Origin: Streptomyces canus
GTDB taxonomy: Bacteria; Actinomycetota; Actinomycetes; Streptomycetales; Streptomycetaceae
Direction: 5' to 3'
Length of the DNA stretch: 64,000 nucleotides
NCBI RefSeq assembly: GCF_030815415.1
Contig: NZ_JAUSWW010000001.1
Coordinates: forward strand, 6,386,001-6,450,000
The notes below the pieces were generated by a model. It saw nothing but the letters and a program-made list of their open reading frames with translations. It was not told the DNA's origin and did no database searches. Of this stretch, positions 41,553-52,456 are shown in pieces. A program made the translations under genes and the position numbers. How positions within the stretch are numbered: position 1 is the first letter of the stretch; each line of letters starts with the position of its first letter.

Positions 41553-43432
41553 CCTCAACGACGAGGCTCACGGTCGCGCAGGCACTCGTACGCTTCCTCG
41601 CCGCCCAGTACACGGAGCGCGACGGCGTACGGCAGCGGCTGATCGGCGCCACCTGGGGCATCTTCGGCCACGGCAACGTGGCCGGACTCGGCCAGGCGCT
41701 CATCGAGTACGGCGACGACATGCCGTACCACCAGGGCCGCAACGAGCAGTCGATGGTCCACGCGGCCATCGGCTACGCCCGCCAGTCCAACCGCCTGTCC
41801 ACGCACGCCGTGACGACGTCGATCGGCCCCGGCGCGACCAACCTGGTCACCGGCGCCGCGCTCGCCACGATCAACCACCTCCCGGTCCTGCTCCTCCCCG
41901 GCGACACCTTCGCCACCCGCGTCGCCGACCCGGTCCTCCAGCAGCTGGAAGTCCCGTACGCGGGAGACATCAGCGTCAACGACAGCCTGCGCCCGGTGTC
42001 GAGGTACTTCGACCGCGTCACCCGGCCGGAGGCCCTGATCCCGGCGGCCCTCCAGGCGATGCGCGTCCTCACCGACCCGGTGGAGACGGGCGCGGTGACC
42101 CTCGCGCTCCCGCAGGACGTCCAGGCCGAGGCCTACGACTGGCCCGAGGAGTTCTTCGCCGAGCGCACCTGGGTCGTACGACGGCCGGGCGCGGACCCGA
42201 CCGAACTCGCCGAGGCGGTCACGGCGATCCGGTCCGCGCGGCGCCCGCTGATCATCGCGGGCGGCGGCGTCCACCACAGCCGCGCGGCGGAGGCCCTCGC
42301 CGAGTTCGCGCAGACCACGGGCATCCCCGTCGCCTCCACCCAGGCCGGCAAGGGCTCGCTGCGCTGGGACCACCCCCAGGACGTCGGCGGCGTCGGCCAC
42401 ACCGGCACCGCGACCGCCAACGAACTCGCCCGCCAAGCCGACCTGGTGATAGGCGTCGGCACCCGCTACACCGACTTCACCACCGCCTCCCACACCCTGT
42501 TCTCGGGTGACGGCGTGCGCTTCCTCAACCTCAACATCGCCCCGTTCGACGGCCACAAGCTCGCCGGGCAGCCGCTGGTCGCGGACGCGAGCAGCTGCCT
42601 GGCCGAGCTGACCGCGGCCCTGCGGACGCACGACCACCGGGTCACGGAGTCGTACGCCGATGAGTACAGGCTCGACAAGGACCGCTGGGAGTACCGCGTC
42701 GACGCCGCCTACGAGGCCGACGAACCCGATGTCCGCCCGACCCAGCCGCAGGTCCTCGGCGCCCTGGACGCGATAGTCGACGAGTCGGACGTGATCATCA
42801 ACGCGGCCGGCTCGCTCCCCGGCGACCTCCACAAGCTGTGGCGGGCACGCTCCCGGGACCAGTACCACCTGGAGTACGGCTACTCCTGCATGGGCTACGA
42901 GATCCCGGCCGCGATCGGCGTGAAGATGGCCGCCCCCGAGCGCAACGTCTGGGCGCTGGTCGGCGACGGCACGTACCTGATGATGCCGACCGAGATCGTG
43001 ACCGCCGTCCAGGAGGGCGTCGCGATCAAGATGCTGCTCATCCAGAACCACGGGTACGCCTCGATCGGCGGGCTCTCCGAGTCGGTGGGCGGTGAGCGGT
43101 TCGGCACCGCCTACCGGTACCGGTCCGAGGACGGTACCTACACCGGGGCGCCGCTCCCGGTGGATCTGGCCGCCAACGCGGCCAGCCTGGGCATGCGCGT
43201 GCTGCGCGCGAAGACCGTGAGTGACCTGCGCGAGGCCCTCGCTCAGGCACGTGCGGCGGACATTCCCACATGTGTCTACGTCGAGACCGAAACGGCAGAC
43301 ACAGTGTCGGGCGCGCCTCCGGCGCAAGCCTGGTGGGATGTACCTGTGGCCGAGACCGCGACCCGACCGTCAGCGGTGAAGGCACGAGAGCTGTACGACC
43401 GGCACGTCTCTACCCGACGCCGCCATCTGTGA
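41549..43432 (+). CDS. iolD: 3D-(3,5/4)-trihydroxycyclohexane-1,2-dione hydrolase (TPP-dependent)
   Basis: This 627-residue thiamine-diphosphate enzyme has the pyrimidine-binding N-terminal domain with the catalytic-type Glu region (GRNEQSMVHAAIGYARQ). The central domain is PLIIAGGGVHHSRAAEAL. The C-terminal cofactor domain has ALVGDGTYLMMPTEIVTAVQ (the GDG...N magnesium/TPP motif) continuing to IQNHGYASIGG. It opens the cyclohexane ring to 5-deoxy-glucuronate. Start ATG 41549 overlaps the iolB stop. Confidence 0.95.
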   Translation: MTSTTRLTVAQALVRFLAAQYTERDGVRQRLIGATWGIFGHGNVAGLGQALIEYGDDMPYHQGRNEQSMVHAAIGYARQSNRLSTHAVTTSIGPGATNLVTGAALATINHLPVLLLPGDTFATRVADPVLQQLEVPYAGDISVNDSLRPVSRYFDRVTRPEALIPAALQAMRVLTDPVETGAVTLALPQDVQAEAYDWPEEFFAERTWVVRRPGADPTELAEAVTAIRSARRPLIIAGGGVHHSRAAEALAEFAQTTGIPVASTQAGKGSLRWDHPQDVGGVGHTGTATANELARQADLVIGVGTRYTDFTTASHTLFSGDGVRFLNLNIAPFDGHKLAGQPLVADASSCLAELTAALRTHDHRVTESYADEYRLDKDRWEYRVDAAYEADEPDVRPTQPQVLGALDAIVDESDVIINAAGSLPGDLHKLWRARSRDQYHLEYGYSCMGYEIPAAIGVKMAAPERNVWALVGDGTYLMMPTEIVTAVQEGVAIKMLLIQNHGYASIGGLSESVGGERFGTAYRYRSEDGTYTGAPLPVDLAANAASLGMRVLRAKTVSDLREALAQARAADIPTCVYVETETADTVSGAPPAQAWWDVPVAETATRPSAVKARELYDRHVSTRRRHL

Positions 43433-43446
43433 AGGAGCAACTGGGC

Positions 43447-44949
<1,503 letters not shown>

Positions 44950-44955
44950 GCGACT

Positions 44956-44994
44956 GACTGAGCCCGGGCACCTTTCAGGTGCCCGGGCTCAGTC
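44956..44994 (+). terminator. terminator of the iol operon
   Basis: A perfect 18-bp stem (44956-44973 with 44977-44994) closes on a 3-nt loop (TTC), starting GACTGAGCCCGGGCACCT. It follows the iolA stop by 6 nt and lies just before the convergent lipoprotein gene, so it may serve both directions. Confidence 0.95.
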
Positions 44995-45010
44995 ATGTCC
45001 ACGGGAAGGC

Positions 45011-45844
45011 CTACTGCCCCTGCGCGTCCTTCAGCGCCTGGGTCATGTCGGCGGTCTCCGCGGCCGGCGGAGCCTTGACCTCGGCCGTGGCACCGAACTC
45101 GGAGAAGTCCATGGTGGCCGTGACCTTGCCCATCACCTGCTTCAGACGGACGGGCAGGTCCTTGTCGTTCACCCAGATCTCCATGGTGATGGAGTCCGCG
45201 CCGCCGGTCATCGAGCCCAGCAGGCTGTCCTTGTCGGTGTAGGCGTCCTTGAACTTGCCCATCTTCGACTGGTCGACCACGGCCCGGTAGTGGGTCGTCT
45301 TCTGCCCGTCGACGGTCTCCGAGCCGAGGTCCTTGACGTCATCGGCGTACTTGAGGCCCTTCATCGAGGCCGTCGGGTTGCCACCGCCGCCCCCGTTCAT
45401 CGCCGCGGCGCCGTTCTCGCCGAACACGGCGGAGGCGTCGACCTTCATCCACTCCTTGCCCTTGAGCGGGCCGGAGGCCTGCGGGTCGACGTCGTAGTAG
45501 TACACGCCGTCGACGAGCAGACAGTGGATCGTCGGGTCGTCCTGCACGGTCTGCATCTGCGCGGCCGCGGTGTCCATCTGGACGTCGTAGGCGATGCCGT
45601 CGCCCCACGAGTACGTGCCGTCCATGGCTATCGGCGTGCCGGTGCCCAGGTCGGTCGTCATCTTGATCTCGGCCGAGCCGGTCTGTTCGGTGCGGTCGGT
45701 GGCCCGCGTGAGCGCCGCCATGATCGCGTCGGTCTTGTCGACCGCGTCGGCCGTCTGCTTCACGGACTCCGCGCCGCACGCCGACGTCGCGACGAGCGCC
45801 GCCGCCGTGAACCCCACCCAGGCAGCAGTGTGCCTCAGCTTCAT
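45011..45844 (-). CDS. secreted lipoprotein, LppX/LprG-like
   Basis: This 277-residue protein has a signal peptide (AAWVGFTAAALVATSACGAE) whose Cys at about residue 23 fits a relaxed lipobox, so lipid anchoring is probable. The mature part resembles the actinobacterial DUF-type lipoproteins that share the LolA/LppX half-barrel fold (TDAIMAALTRATDRTEQTGS, VDGVYYYDVDP, TVDGQKTTHYRAVVDQSKMG). It contains a Gly-run insert (NGGGGGNP). A lipid-binding or folding role outside the membrane is inferred. The start at 45844 is preceded by GGGGA. The gene is convergent with iolA. Confidence 0.8.
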   Translation of the reverse strand: MKLRHTAAWVGFTAAALVATSACGAESVKQTADAVDKTDAIMAALTRATDRTEQTGSAEIKMTTDLGTGTPIAMDGTYSWGDGIAYDVQMDTAAAQMQTVQDDPTIHCLLVDGVYYYDVDPQASGPLKGKEWMKVDASAVFGENGAAAMNGGGGGNPTASMKGLKYADDVKDLGSETVDGQKTTHYRAVVDQSKMGKFKDAYTDKDSLLGSMTGGADSITMEIWVNDKDLPVRLKQVMGKVTATMDFSEFGATAEVKAPPAAETADMTQALKDAQGQ

Positions 45845-46116
45845 GTTCCCCACCCGTTGCTGTGATTCGTATGTGAGTTCTGTGAGAAATGACTTTAGCG
45901 GGCCCCACCGACACCCCCGCGACGGGATTTTTTCGCCGCGGACGCTGCGGTTCCCGTACATCTCAAGGACGGGGAGGGGACAGCGTTTGGCTGCCGTATA
46001 CGAGCGTGAAATGGCAGTTGATCTACTGATTCCGTAGCAAGCAAGCCATTGACGCAATGGTTTTCGTCGGGGTTCCATCAGCGGCATCTGCTGCACGAGT
46101 CGATCGGAACCGCCGT

Positions 46117-47508
46117 ATGACCGACACGCTCCGCCCTGCCGAGGCCGTCCTCCCCGAGGCGCCCGACAGTCCCCAGAAGCTCAAGCGCTCCATCGGAGTC
46201 GTCGGCGGCACCCTCCTGACCCTCTCCTGTGTGACCCCCGCGTCCACGCTCTTCGTGGTGGTCCCGGATCTGTTCGGCTCGCTCGGTACCGCGACCGCCC
46301 TGACGATCGCCATCGGCTCCCTCCTCTGTATCGCCGTGGCGTTCTGCTACTCCGAACTGGGCACCCTCATCCCCAGCGCGGGCGGCGAGTACGCGATGGT
46401 CTCGACGATGGCGGGCCGGCTGGCGGGCTGGCTCGTCTTCGTGCTGTCCCTCCTGGTCGTGATGATCGTTCCGCCGGTGATCGCGATGGGCACGGCGGAC
46501 TACCTGGCCCCGATCGTCCACCTCGACCCGTCGACGGCGGGCGCCGGCGTCATGCTCCTGGCGACCCTCGCCGGCCTGCTCGACCTGCGCGCCAACGCGT
46601 GGATCACCGGTGTCTTCCTGGTCCTCGAGGTGATCGCGGCGGCCGTGGTCGCGGTCCTGGGCTTCGCGCACAGCGAGCGGGGCGCGGACAGCCTGGTGTC
46701 GCTCCAGGTGGCGGGCGCGGACGGCCACGCGGACACGGTGACGGCGATGCTGATCGTGTCCGGCCTGGCCATCGCCCTCTTCATCACCCAGGGCTTCTCC
46801 ACCGCCGTCTACCTCTCCGAGGAAATGGAGAACCCGCGCCGCAACGTGGCCCGTACGGTCCTCGCCACCCTCGCGATCTCCTCCGTGGTCATCCTGGTCC
46901 CGGTGATCGCGATCACGATGGGCGCCAAGGACCTCTCCGCACTCACGGGCGGCGACATCGGCACCATGGTCACCGACTGGTCCAACTCCGCCGTCGGCAC
47001 CTTCGTCAGCCTCTGCGTGGCCCTCGCGATCATCAACGCGGGCATCGTCATGGTCATCCAGAACTCCCGCGTCCTGTTCGCCTCGGCCCGCGACAAGGCC
47101 TGGCCCGCCCCCGTCAACAACGTCTTCGCCAGACTCGGCCGCTTCGGCTCCCCGTGGGTCGCCACCCTCGCGGTCGGCGTCCCCGGCGCGATCCTCTGCT
47201 TCGTGAACCTGGACACCCTCTACGGCATCACCGGCGTCTCGGTGACCGCCATGTACCTGCTGGTGGCGGTGGCGGCACTGCTGTCCCGCAAGGGCCCCCA
47301 CCAGCACACCCCGGCCTGGCGCATGCCGCTGTGGCCGGCGATACCGGTGCTGCTCATAGCCGTACTGACGTACATCCTGAGCCAACAGGAGACGGCATAC
47401 CTGCTCTGGACGGGCGGAATAACGGCGGCGGCCACTCTGTACTGGGCCCTGTACCTCCGCCCGCGCAGGGACACGAGGTGGCTGGTCTCGATCCCGACGG
47501 AGGACTGA
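46117..47508 (+). CDS. APC-family amino acid permease
   Basis: This 463-residue protein has about 12 membrane helices. The APC helix 1 region is GVVGGTLLTLSCVTPASTLF, with the unwound substrate-binding segment; later come CYSELGTLIPSAGGEYAMVS and SEEMENPRRNVARTVLATLA, the conserved cytoplasmic-loop motif of the family. It probably imports an amino acid or polyamine by proton symport. The start at ATG 46117 (MTDTLRP) lacks a strong Shine-Dalgarno. A dispersed repeat follows the stop at 47536. Confidence 0.9.
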   Translation: MTDTLRPAEAVLPEAPDSPQKLKRSIGVVGGTLLTLSCVTPASTLFVVVPDLFGSLGTATALTIAIGSLLCIAVAFCYSELGTLIPSAGGEYAMVSTMAGRLAGWLVFVLSLLVVMIVPPVIAMGTADYLAPIVHLDPSTAGAGVMLLATLAGLLDLRANAWITGVFLVLEVIAAAVVAVLGFAHSERGADSLVSLQVAGADGHADTVTAMLIVSGLAIALFITQGFSTAVYLSEEMENPRRNVARTVLATLAISSVVILVPVIAITMGAKDLSALTGGDIGTMVTDWSNSAVGTFVSLCVALAIINAGIVMVIQNSRVLFASARDKAWPAPVNNVFARLGRFGSPWVATLAVGVPGAILCFVNLDTLYGITGVSVTAMYLLVAVAALLSRKGPHQHTPAWRMPLWPAIPVLLIAVLTYILSQQETAYLLWTGGITAAATLYWALYLRPRRDTRWLVSIPTED

Positions 47509-47535
47509 CGCCCCGATCGCCCCGCAGGGGCGAAA

Positions 47536-47590
47536 AGGGGCGCGGGGCTGTATCGATTTGCGGCTCCGCCGCGTGGGCGCGACCAGCCAC
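47536..47590. repeat. dispersed repeat copy 3 (long form)
   Basis: This element is nearly identical to the one at 34495-34548: AGGGGCGCGGGGCTGTATCG, the hairpin GCGGC-TCC-GCCGC, then GGCGCGACCAGCCAC. It begins 28 nt after the amino-acid permease stop. Confidence 0.85.
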
Positions 47591-47744
47591 AACGCACCCG
47601 CACCCGGCAACTCACAGCCCGGACCGAGCTCTTGGCCATACAGCGAACGCGGTACACGAACCCGCCGACGTACCTCCACGGGAGGTCTGCGGTTCAACCC
47701 CCGGTCGATAACGATCCGACAGTTTCACCCCGTACCGTTGAACC

Positions 47745-50387
47745 ATGGATCTTCGACCCCCCGGACTGCGAGGACGCCTCCGGAGGCCGCGACGGTGGAT
47801 CGCCGCCGCGGCCTCCGTCGTCGTACTCGCCGGAGCCGGTACATGGACGGCCGTCGCGGACGACGACGCCCCCCCGGTGCACCAGGCCGACCGGGTCATG
47901 GCGGTGAACGGCGTACGCATAGACACCTCGTACTTCACCCCCGACACCGCCGGCAGGCACCCCGCCGTCCTCCTCGGCCACGGCTTCGGCGGCAGCAAGA
48001 ACGACGTACGCGAGCAGGCCGAAGCCCTCGCCCGGGACGGCTACGCGGTCCTCACCTGGTCCGCCCGCGGCTTCGGCAAATCGACCGGCAAGGTCGGACT
48101 CAACGGCCCGAAGGCCGAGGTGGCCGACGTCGAGAAACTGATCGACTGGCTCGCCGAGCAGCCGACGGTCCAGCTCGACAAGGAGGGCGACCCCCGCGTG
48201 GGCATGGCGGGCGGCTCGTACGGCGGCGCGATCGCCCTCCTCACCGCAGGCCACGATGCCCGCGTCGACGCCATCGCCCCGGCGATCACCTACTGGAACC
48301 TCTCGGACGCGCTCTTCCCGAACGGCGTCTTCAAGAAGCTCTGGGCCGGCATCTTCGTCAACACCGGGGGCGGCTGCGACAAGTTCGAGCCGCAGCTCTG
48401 CGAGATGTACCAGCGCGTCGCCGAGTCCGGCATCCCGGACGCCGCGGCCGAGAAGATGCTGGAGGAACGCTCGCCCTCCGCGGTCGGCGACCGGATCAAG
48501 GTCCCGACCCTGCTCGTCCAGGGCCAGACCGACTCCCTCTTCCCGCTGGACCAGGCCGACGCCGCCGAGAAGGCGATCAAGGCCAACGGCGCCCCCGTGG
48601 ACGTCGACTGGATCGCCGGCGGCCATGACGGCGGCGACATGGAGACGAGCCGCGTCCAGTCCCGGGTGCGGTCCTGGTTCGACCGCTATCTCAAGGACGA
48701 GAAGACCACCGACACCGGTCCGGCCTTCCGCGTCACCCGCACCGGCGGCGTCGACTCCACCGACGGCGCGGCGCAGCTGAGGGGCGCGAGCGACGACACC
48801 TACCCCGGCCTGGAGAGCGGCCGGAAGTCCATCGCCCTGACCGGCCGCGAGCAGGACTTCGCCAACCCGGCCGGCGCCAACCCGCCCGCCGTCTCCGCCC
48901 TCCCCGGCCTCGGCGGCTCCGGCCTGTCCCGGCTCTCCTCGCTGGGCGTCGGCGTCTCCCTGGACTTCCCGGGCCAGTTCGCCCGCTTCGACTCGAAGCC
49001 GGTCACCGACGACCTCCGCATCACCGGCGCCCCGACGGCCACCGTCCACGTGAAGTCCACGACCGACGACGCCGTGCTGTTCGCCAAGGTCTACGACGTG
49101 AGCCCGAACGGCACCCGGCAGGTACTGCCGTCCCAGCTCGTCTCACCCGTCCGCGTCGAGGGCGCCAAGTCCGGCAAGGACGTGACGCTCACCCTCCCGG
49201 CGATCGACCACAAGATCGACACGGGCCACCGCCTCCGTCTGGTCCTCGCCTCCACTGACCTCGGCTACGCCTCCCCGGCCGCCCCGGCGACGTACACCGT
49301 CTCCCTGAAGGGCGACCTCGACGTCCCGACGGCCCCCGGCGTCTCCACCGCGGCCGCCCCGCTGCCCTCCTGGGTCTGGTGGCTGCCCCTCGCGGGCGCC
49401 GTGCTCGCGCTGCTCCTGCTCCTGACGGGCCGCCGCCGCACCGCCATGCCCGCCCCGGACCCGGAGCTGGCCGAAGTCCCGCTCCAGATCACCGACTTGA
49501 GCAAGAAGTACGCGGGCGGCGACCGTTACAGCGTCCGCGACCTCTCCTTCCGTGTCGAGAAGGGCCAGGTGCTGGGCCTCCTCGGCCCCAACGGCGCCGG
49601 CAAGACGACCAGCCTGCGCATGCTGATGGGCCTGATCAAGCCGGACGGCGGCGAGATCCGGGTCTTCGGGCACGCGATCCGCCCCGGCGCGCCGGTCCTG
49701 TCCCGGGTCGGCTCGTTCGTCGAGGGCGCGGGCTTCCTGCCGCACCTCTCGGGCCGCGAGAACCTGGAGCTGTACTGGCAGGCGACCGGCCGCCCGGCCG
49801 AGGACGCCCACCTGGACGAGGCGTTGGAGATCGCCGGCCTCGGCGACGCACTGGCCCGCGCGGTCCGCACGTACTCCCAGGGCATGCGCCAGCGCCTGGC
49901 CATCGCCCAGGCCATGCTCGGCCTGCCGGACCTGCTCATCCTCGACGAGCCGACCAACGGGCTCGACCCGCCACAGATCCGCGAGATGCGCGAGGTGATG
50001 ATCCGCTACGCGGCGGCCGGCCGCACGGTCATCGTCTCCAGCCATCTGCTGGCGGAGGTCGAGCAGACCTGCACCCACCTCGTGGTCATGGACCGTGGCC
50101 GCCTCGTCCAGGCCGGCCCGGTCGCCGAGATCATCGGCTCCGGCGACACCCTGCTTGTCGGCACGGCCTCGCCCGTCGAGGAGCCGATCGTCGAGAAGGT
50201 GGCGGCCCTGCCCGGCATCGTCTCGGCGCTCCGCACCGACGAGGGCATCCTGATCCGCCTCGACACCGACGGAAGCGCCGAGCGGCTGGTCGCCGAACTC
50301 GTCCGGCTCGAGGTGCCCGTCCAGTCGGTGGGCCCGCACCGCCGCCTGGAGGACGCCTTCCTCACCCTGATCGGAGGTGCCGCATGA
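47745..50387 (+). CDS. exported X-Pro dipeptidyl-peptidase/CocE-type hydrolase fused to an ABC transporter ATPase
   Basis: This 880-residue chain has an N-terminal membrane helix/signal (WIAAAASVVVLAGAGTW) and an S15/CocE-NonD alpha/beta hydrolase domain. Nucleophile Ser158 is in GGSYGGA, with Asp in VQGQTDSLFP and His294 in GGHDGGD. A jelly-roll PepX C-terminal-like domain follows (residues about 330-530). A membrane helix (WVWWLPLAGAVLALLLLL, residues about 544-561) leads to a full cytosolic ABC ATPase (YAGGDRYSVRDLSF, Walker A GPNGAGKTT near 620, signature YSQGMRQRLAIAQ, Walker B LLILDEPTNGLDPP). The peptidase would lie outside and the ATPase inside the membrane. The permease gene follows with a 4-nt overlap. 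Confidence 0.92.
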   Translation: MDLRPPGLRGRLRRPRRWIAAAASVVVLAGAGTWTAVADDDAPPVHQADRVMAVNGVRIDTSYFTPDTAGRHPAVLLGHGFGGSKNDVREQAEALARDGYAVLTWSARGFGKSTGKVGLNGPKAEVADVEKLIDWLAEQPTVQLDKEGDPRVGMAGGSYGGAIALLTAGHDARVDAIAPAITYWNLSDALFPNGVFKKLWAGIFVNTGGGCDKFEPQLCEMYQRVAESGIPDAAAEKMLEERSPSAVGDRIKVPTLLVQGQTDSLFPLDQADAAEKAIKANGAPVDVDWIAGGHDGGDMETSRVQSRVRSWFDRYLKDEKTTDTGPAFRVTRTGGVDSTDGAAQLRGASDDTYPGLESGRKSIALTGREQDFANPAGANPPAVSALPGLGGSGLSRLSSLGVGVSLDFPGQFARFDSKPVTDDLRITGAPTATVHVKSTTDDAVLFAKVYDVSPNGTRQVLPSQLVSPVRVEGAKSGKDVTLTLPAIDHKIDTGHRLRLVLASTDLGYASPAAPATYTVSLKGDLDVPTAPGVSTAAAPLPSWVWWLPLAGAVLALLLLLTGRRRTAMPAPDPELAEVPLQITDLSKKYAGGDRYSVRDLSFRVEKGQVLGLLGPNGAGKTTSLRMLMGLIKPDGGEIRVFGHAIRPGAPVLSRVGSFVEGAGFLPHLSGRENLELYWQATGRPAEDAHLDEALEIAGLGDALARAVRTYSQGMRQRLAIAQAMLGLPDLLILDEPTNGLDPPQIREMREVMIRYAAAGRTVIVSSHLLAEVEQTCTHLVVMDRGRLVQAGPVAEIIGSGDTLLVGTASPVEEPIVEKVAALPGIVSALRTDEGILIRLDTDGSAERLVAELVRLEVPVQSVGPHRRLEDAFLTLIGGAA

Positions 50388-51238
50388 GCACGCTGACCGA
50401 GACGGCCTCCGGCTACAAAGCGGGCCGTACGCTCCCCCTGCGCGTGGAACTGATCCGCCAGCTCAAGCGCCGCCGCACGATCGTCATGGGCGGCATCCTC
50501 GCCGCCCTGCCCTTCGTCCTGCTCATCGCCTTCGCCATCGGCGGCGAGCCGGGCGGCCGCAACAACACGGTCTCCCTGATGGACACGGCGACCGCGTCCG
50601 GCGCCAACTTCGCCGCGGTCAACCTGTTCGTGTCGGCGGGCTTCCTGCTGGTCATCCCGGTCGCCCTGTTCTGCGGGGACACGGTCGCCTCGGAGGCCGG
50701 CTGGTCCTCCCTGCGCTATCTCCTCGCGGCCCCCGTGCCCCGCGCCCGCCTCCTGTGGTCCAAGCTCGTCGTCGGCCTCGGCCTCAGCCTGGCCGCGATG
50801 ATCCTGCTCCCGGTCGTCGCACTGGCGGTCGGCACCGCGGCCTACGGCTGGGGCTCGCTGGAGCTGCCCACGGGCGGTTCACTCGACCCGGGAACGGCGG
50901 CACAGCGGCTCGTCGTCGTCGTGGGATTCATCTTCGTCTCCCAACTGGTCACCGCGGGGCTCGCGTTCTGGCTCTCGACCAAGACCGACGCCGCCCTCGG
51001 AGCGGTCGGCGGCGCCGTCGGCCTGACCATCGTCGGCAACGTCCTGGACGCCGTGACCGCCCTCGGCGACTGGCGCCACTTCCTGCCCGCGCACTGGCAG
51101 TTCGCCTGGGCGGACGCCGTCCAGCCCACTCCCGAGTGGTCCGGCATGATCCAGGGCGCCGCGGTCTCGGTAACGTACGCCCTCGTGCTGTTCGCGCTGG
51201 CCTTCCGCGGTTTCGCCCGCAAGGACGTGGTGTCCTAG
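50384..51238 (+). CDS. ABC-2-type transporter permease
   Basis: This 284-residue membrane protein has six predicted helices and the ABC-2 layout (LRVELIRQLKRRRTIVMGG, then GWSSLRYLLAAPVPRARLLW, the cytoplasmic coupling region of the family). Its ATG overlaps the stop of the peptidase-ATPase fusion, making the two a transporter pair. ABC-2 systems usually export drugs, lipids or peptides, or move a lipid head group. The stop codon TAG lies within the target duplication of the IS element that follows. Confidence 0.9.
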   Translation: MSTLTETASGYKAGRTLPLRVELIRQLKRRRTIVMGGILAALPFVLLIAFAIGGEPGGRNNTVSLMDTATASGANFAAVNLFVSAGFLLVIPVALFCGDTVASEAGWSSLRYLLAAPVPRARLLWSKLVVGLGLSLAAMILLPVVALAVGTAAYGWGSLELPTGGSLDPGTAAQRLVVVVGFIFVSQLVTAGLAFWLSTKTDAALGAVGGAVGLTIVGNVLDAVTALGDWRHFLPAHWQFAWADAVQPTPEWSGMIQGAAVSVTYALVLFALAFRGFARKDVVS

Positions 51239-51239
51239 G

Positions 51240-52304
51240 TGTTCTGTCCACGGAGGTTGGTGACAGCGATCACTGACATGTGTTCTTGAAATGGGTGAGG
51301 GCCCTCTGGCTCGGTGTGGATTGCGACATCTGCACCGGCGACCAGAAAGGCCCTCATGCCGCACCGTAACGCACCGCTGACCGAGACCGGACGCCTGCGC
51401 CTGGCCCGCTGCGTCGTGGACGACAACTGGCCCCTGCGGCGGGCTGCAGAACGCTTCCAGGTCTCTGTAAGCACCGCCCAACGATGGGCCGACCGTTACC
51501 GGCAGCTCGGCGAGGCGGGCATGGCCGACCGCTCCAGCCGCCCGCACGCCAGCCCACGGCGGACCCCGACCCGTACCGAGCGGCGGATCATCAAGGTCCG
51601 CGTGCTGCGCCGCTGGGGACCGGCCCGCATCGCCGGCCTGCTGCGGCTGGTGCCCTCCACCGTGCACCGGGTGCTGACCCGATACGGCCTTGCCCGCCTG
51701 GCGCATCTGGACCGGGCCACCGGCCGCGTCATACGCCGCTACGAACGCGACCGGCCCGGCGAGCTGGTGCATGTCGACATCAAGAAGCTCGGCAACATTC
51801 CCGACGGCGGCGGCCACAAGGTCCTGGGCCGCCAAGCAGGCCGCAAGAAGCGTTCCGGCGCCGGCTACAGCTACCTGCACACCGCTGTCGATGACCACTC
51901 CCGCCTGGCCTACAGCGAGATCCATGCAGACGAGAGGAAGGAGACCGCCGTCGCCTTCTGGGAGCGGGCGCAGTCGTTCTTCGCCTCCATCGGAGTCACC
52001 GTCGAGCGCGTGCTGACCGACAACGGCTCCTGCTACAAGTCCCGTCTGTGGCGTGATGCCCTGACCGCAGCCGGGATCACGCACAAGCGCACGCGCGCCT
52101 ACCGGCCGCAAACGAACGGCAAGGTCGAGCGGTTCAACCGCACTCTGCTCGACGAGTGGGCCTACGCCCGCCCCTACCGATCAGAGCAGGAACGACGCGA
52201 CGCCTTCCTCGGCTGGCTGCACACCTACAATCACCACCGCGGACACACCGCGCTCAAGGGCCAGCCACCCGCCAGCCGTGTTCCTAACCTCTCAGGGCAA
52301 TACA
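51240..52304. mobile_element. IS481-family insertion sequence, complete, 1065 bp
   Basis: The element begins TGTTCTGTCCACGGAGGTTG and ends in ACA; its right end read on the other strand is TGTATTGCCCTGAGAGGTTA, giving imperfect inverted repeats of about 20 bp with TGT...ACA termini. The direct repeat CCTAGG flanks it at 51234-51239 and 52305-52310, a 6-bp target duplication. It holds one intact transposase gene. The target was the stop codon of the ABC permease gene (TCC TAG), which insertion left in place. Confidence 0.93.
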
Positions 52305-52309
52305 CCTAG
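51356..52309 (+). CDS. IS481-family transposase
   Basis: This 317-residue DDE transposase starts MPHRNAPLTETGRLRLARCV. It has an N-terminal HTH (RRAAERFQVSVSTAQRWADR) and a second DNA-binding region (RWGPARIAGLLRLVPSTVHR). The integrase-type catalytic core has the first Asp in LVHVDIKKLG, the second in VLTDNGSCYKS and the Glu in NGKVERFNRTL. It appears undamaged. The stop codon, TAG at 52307-52309, lies in the target-site duplication just outside the element. Confidence 0.95.
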   Translation: MPHRNAPLTETGRLRLARCVVDDNWPLRRAAERFQVSVSTAQRWADRYRQLGEAGMADRSSRPHASPRRTPTRTERRIIKVRVLRRWGPARIAGLLRLVPSTVHRVLTRYGLARLAHLDRATGRVIRRYERDRPGELVHVDIKKLGNIPDGGGHKVLGRQAGRKKRSGAGYSYLHTAVDDHSRLAYSEIHADERKETAVAFWERAQSFFASIGVTVERVLTDNGSCYKSRLWRDALTAAGITHKRTRAYRPQTNGKVERFNRTLLDEWAYARPYRSEQERRDAFLGWLHTYNHHRGHTALKGQPPASRVPNLSGQYT

Positions 52310-52456
52310 GTCACCGGAAGATCACCTACCGGTCTCGACAGCCGTCCTCCGTGGCCTCTTCGAGACGCTTCCGCAACGCTCCGTAGCGCACGTTCCGGCC
52401 CCCTGGCCCGTCACAGTCACAAAGGTCGACGTCAACGGACCAAGGGGGCACGGAAG

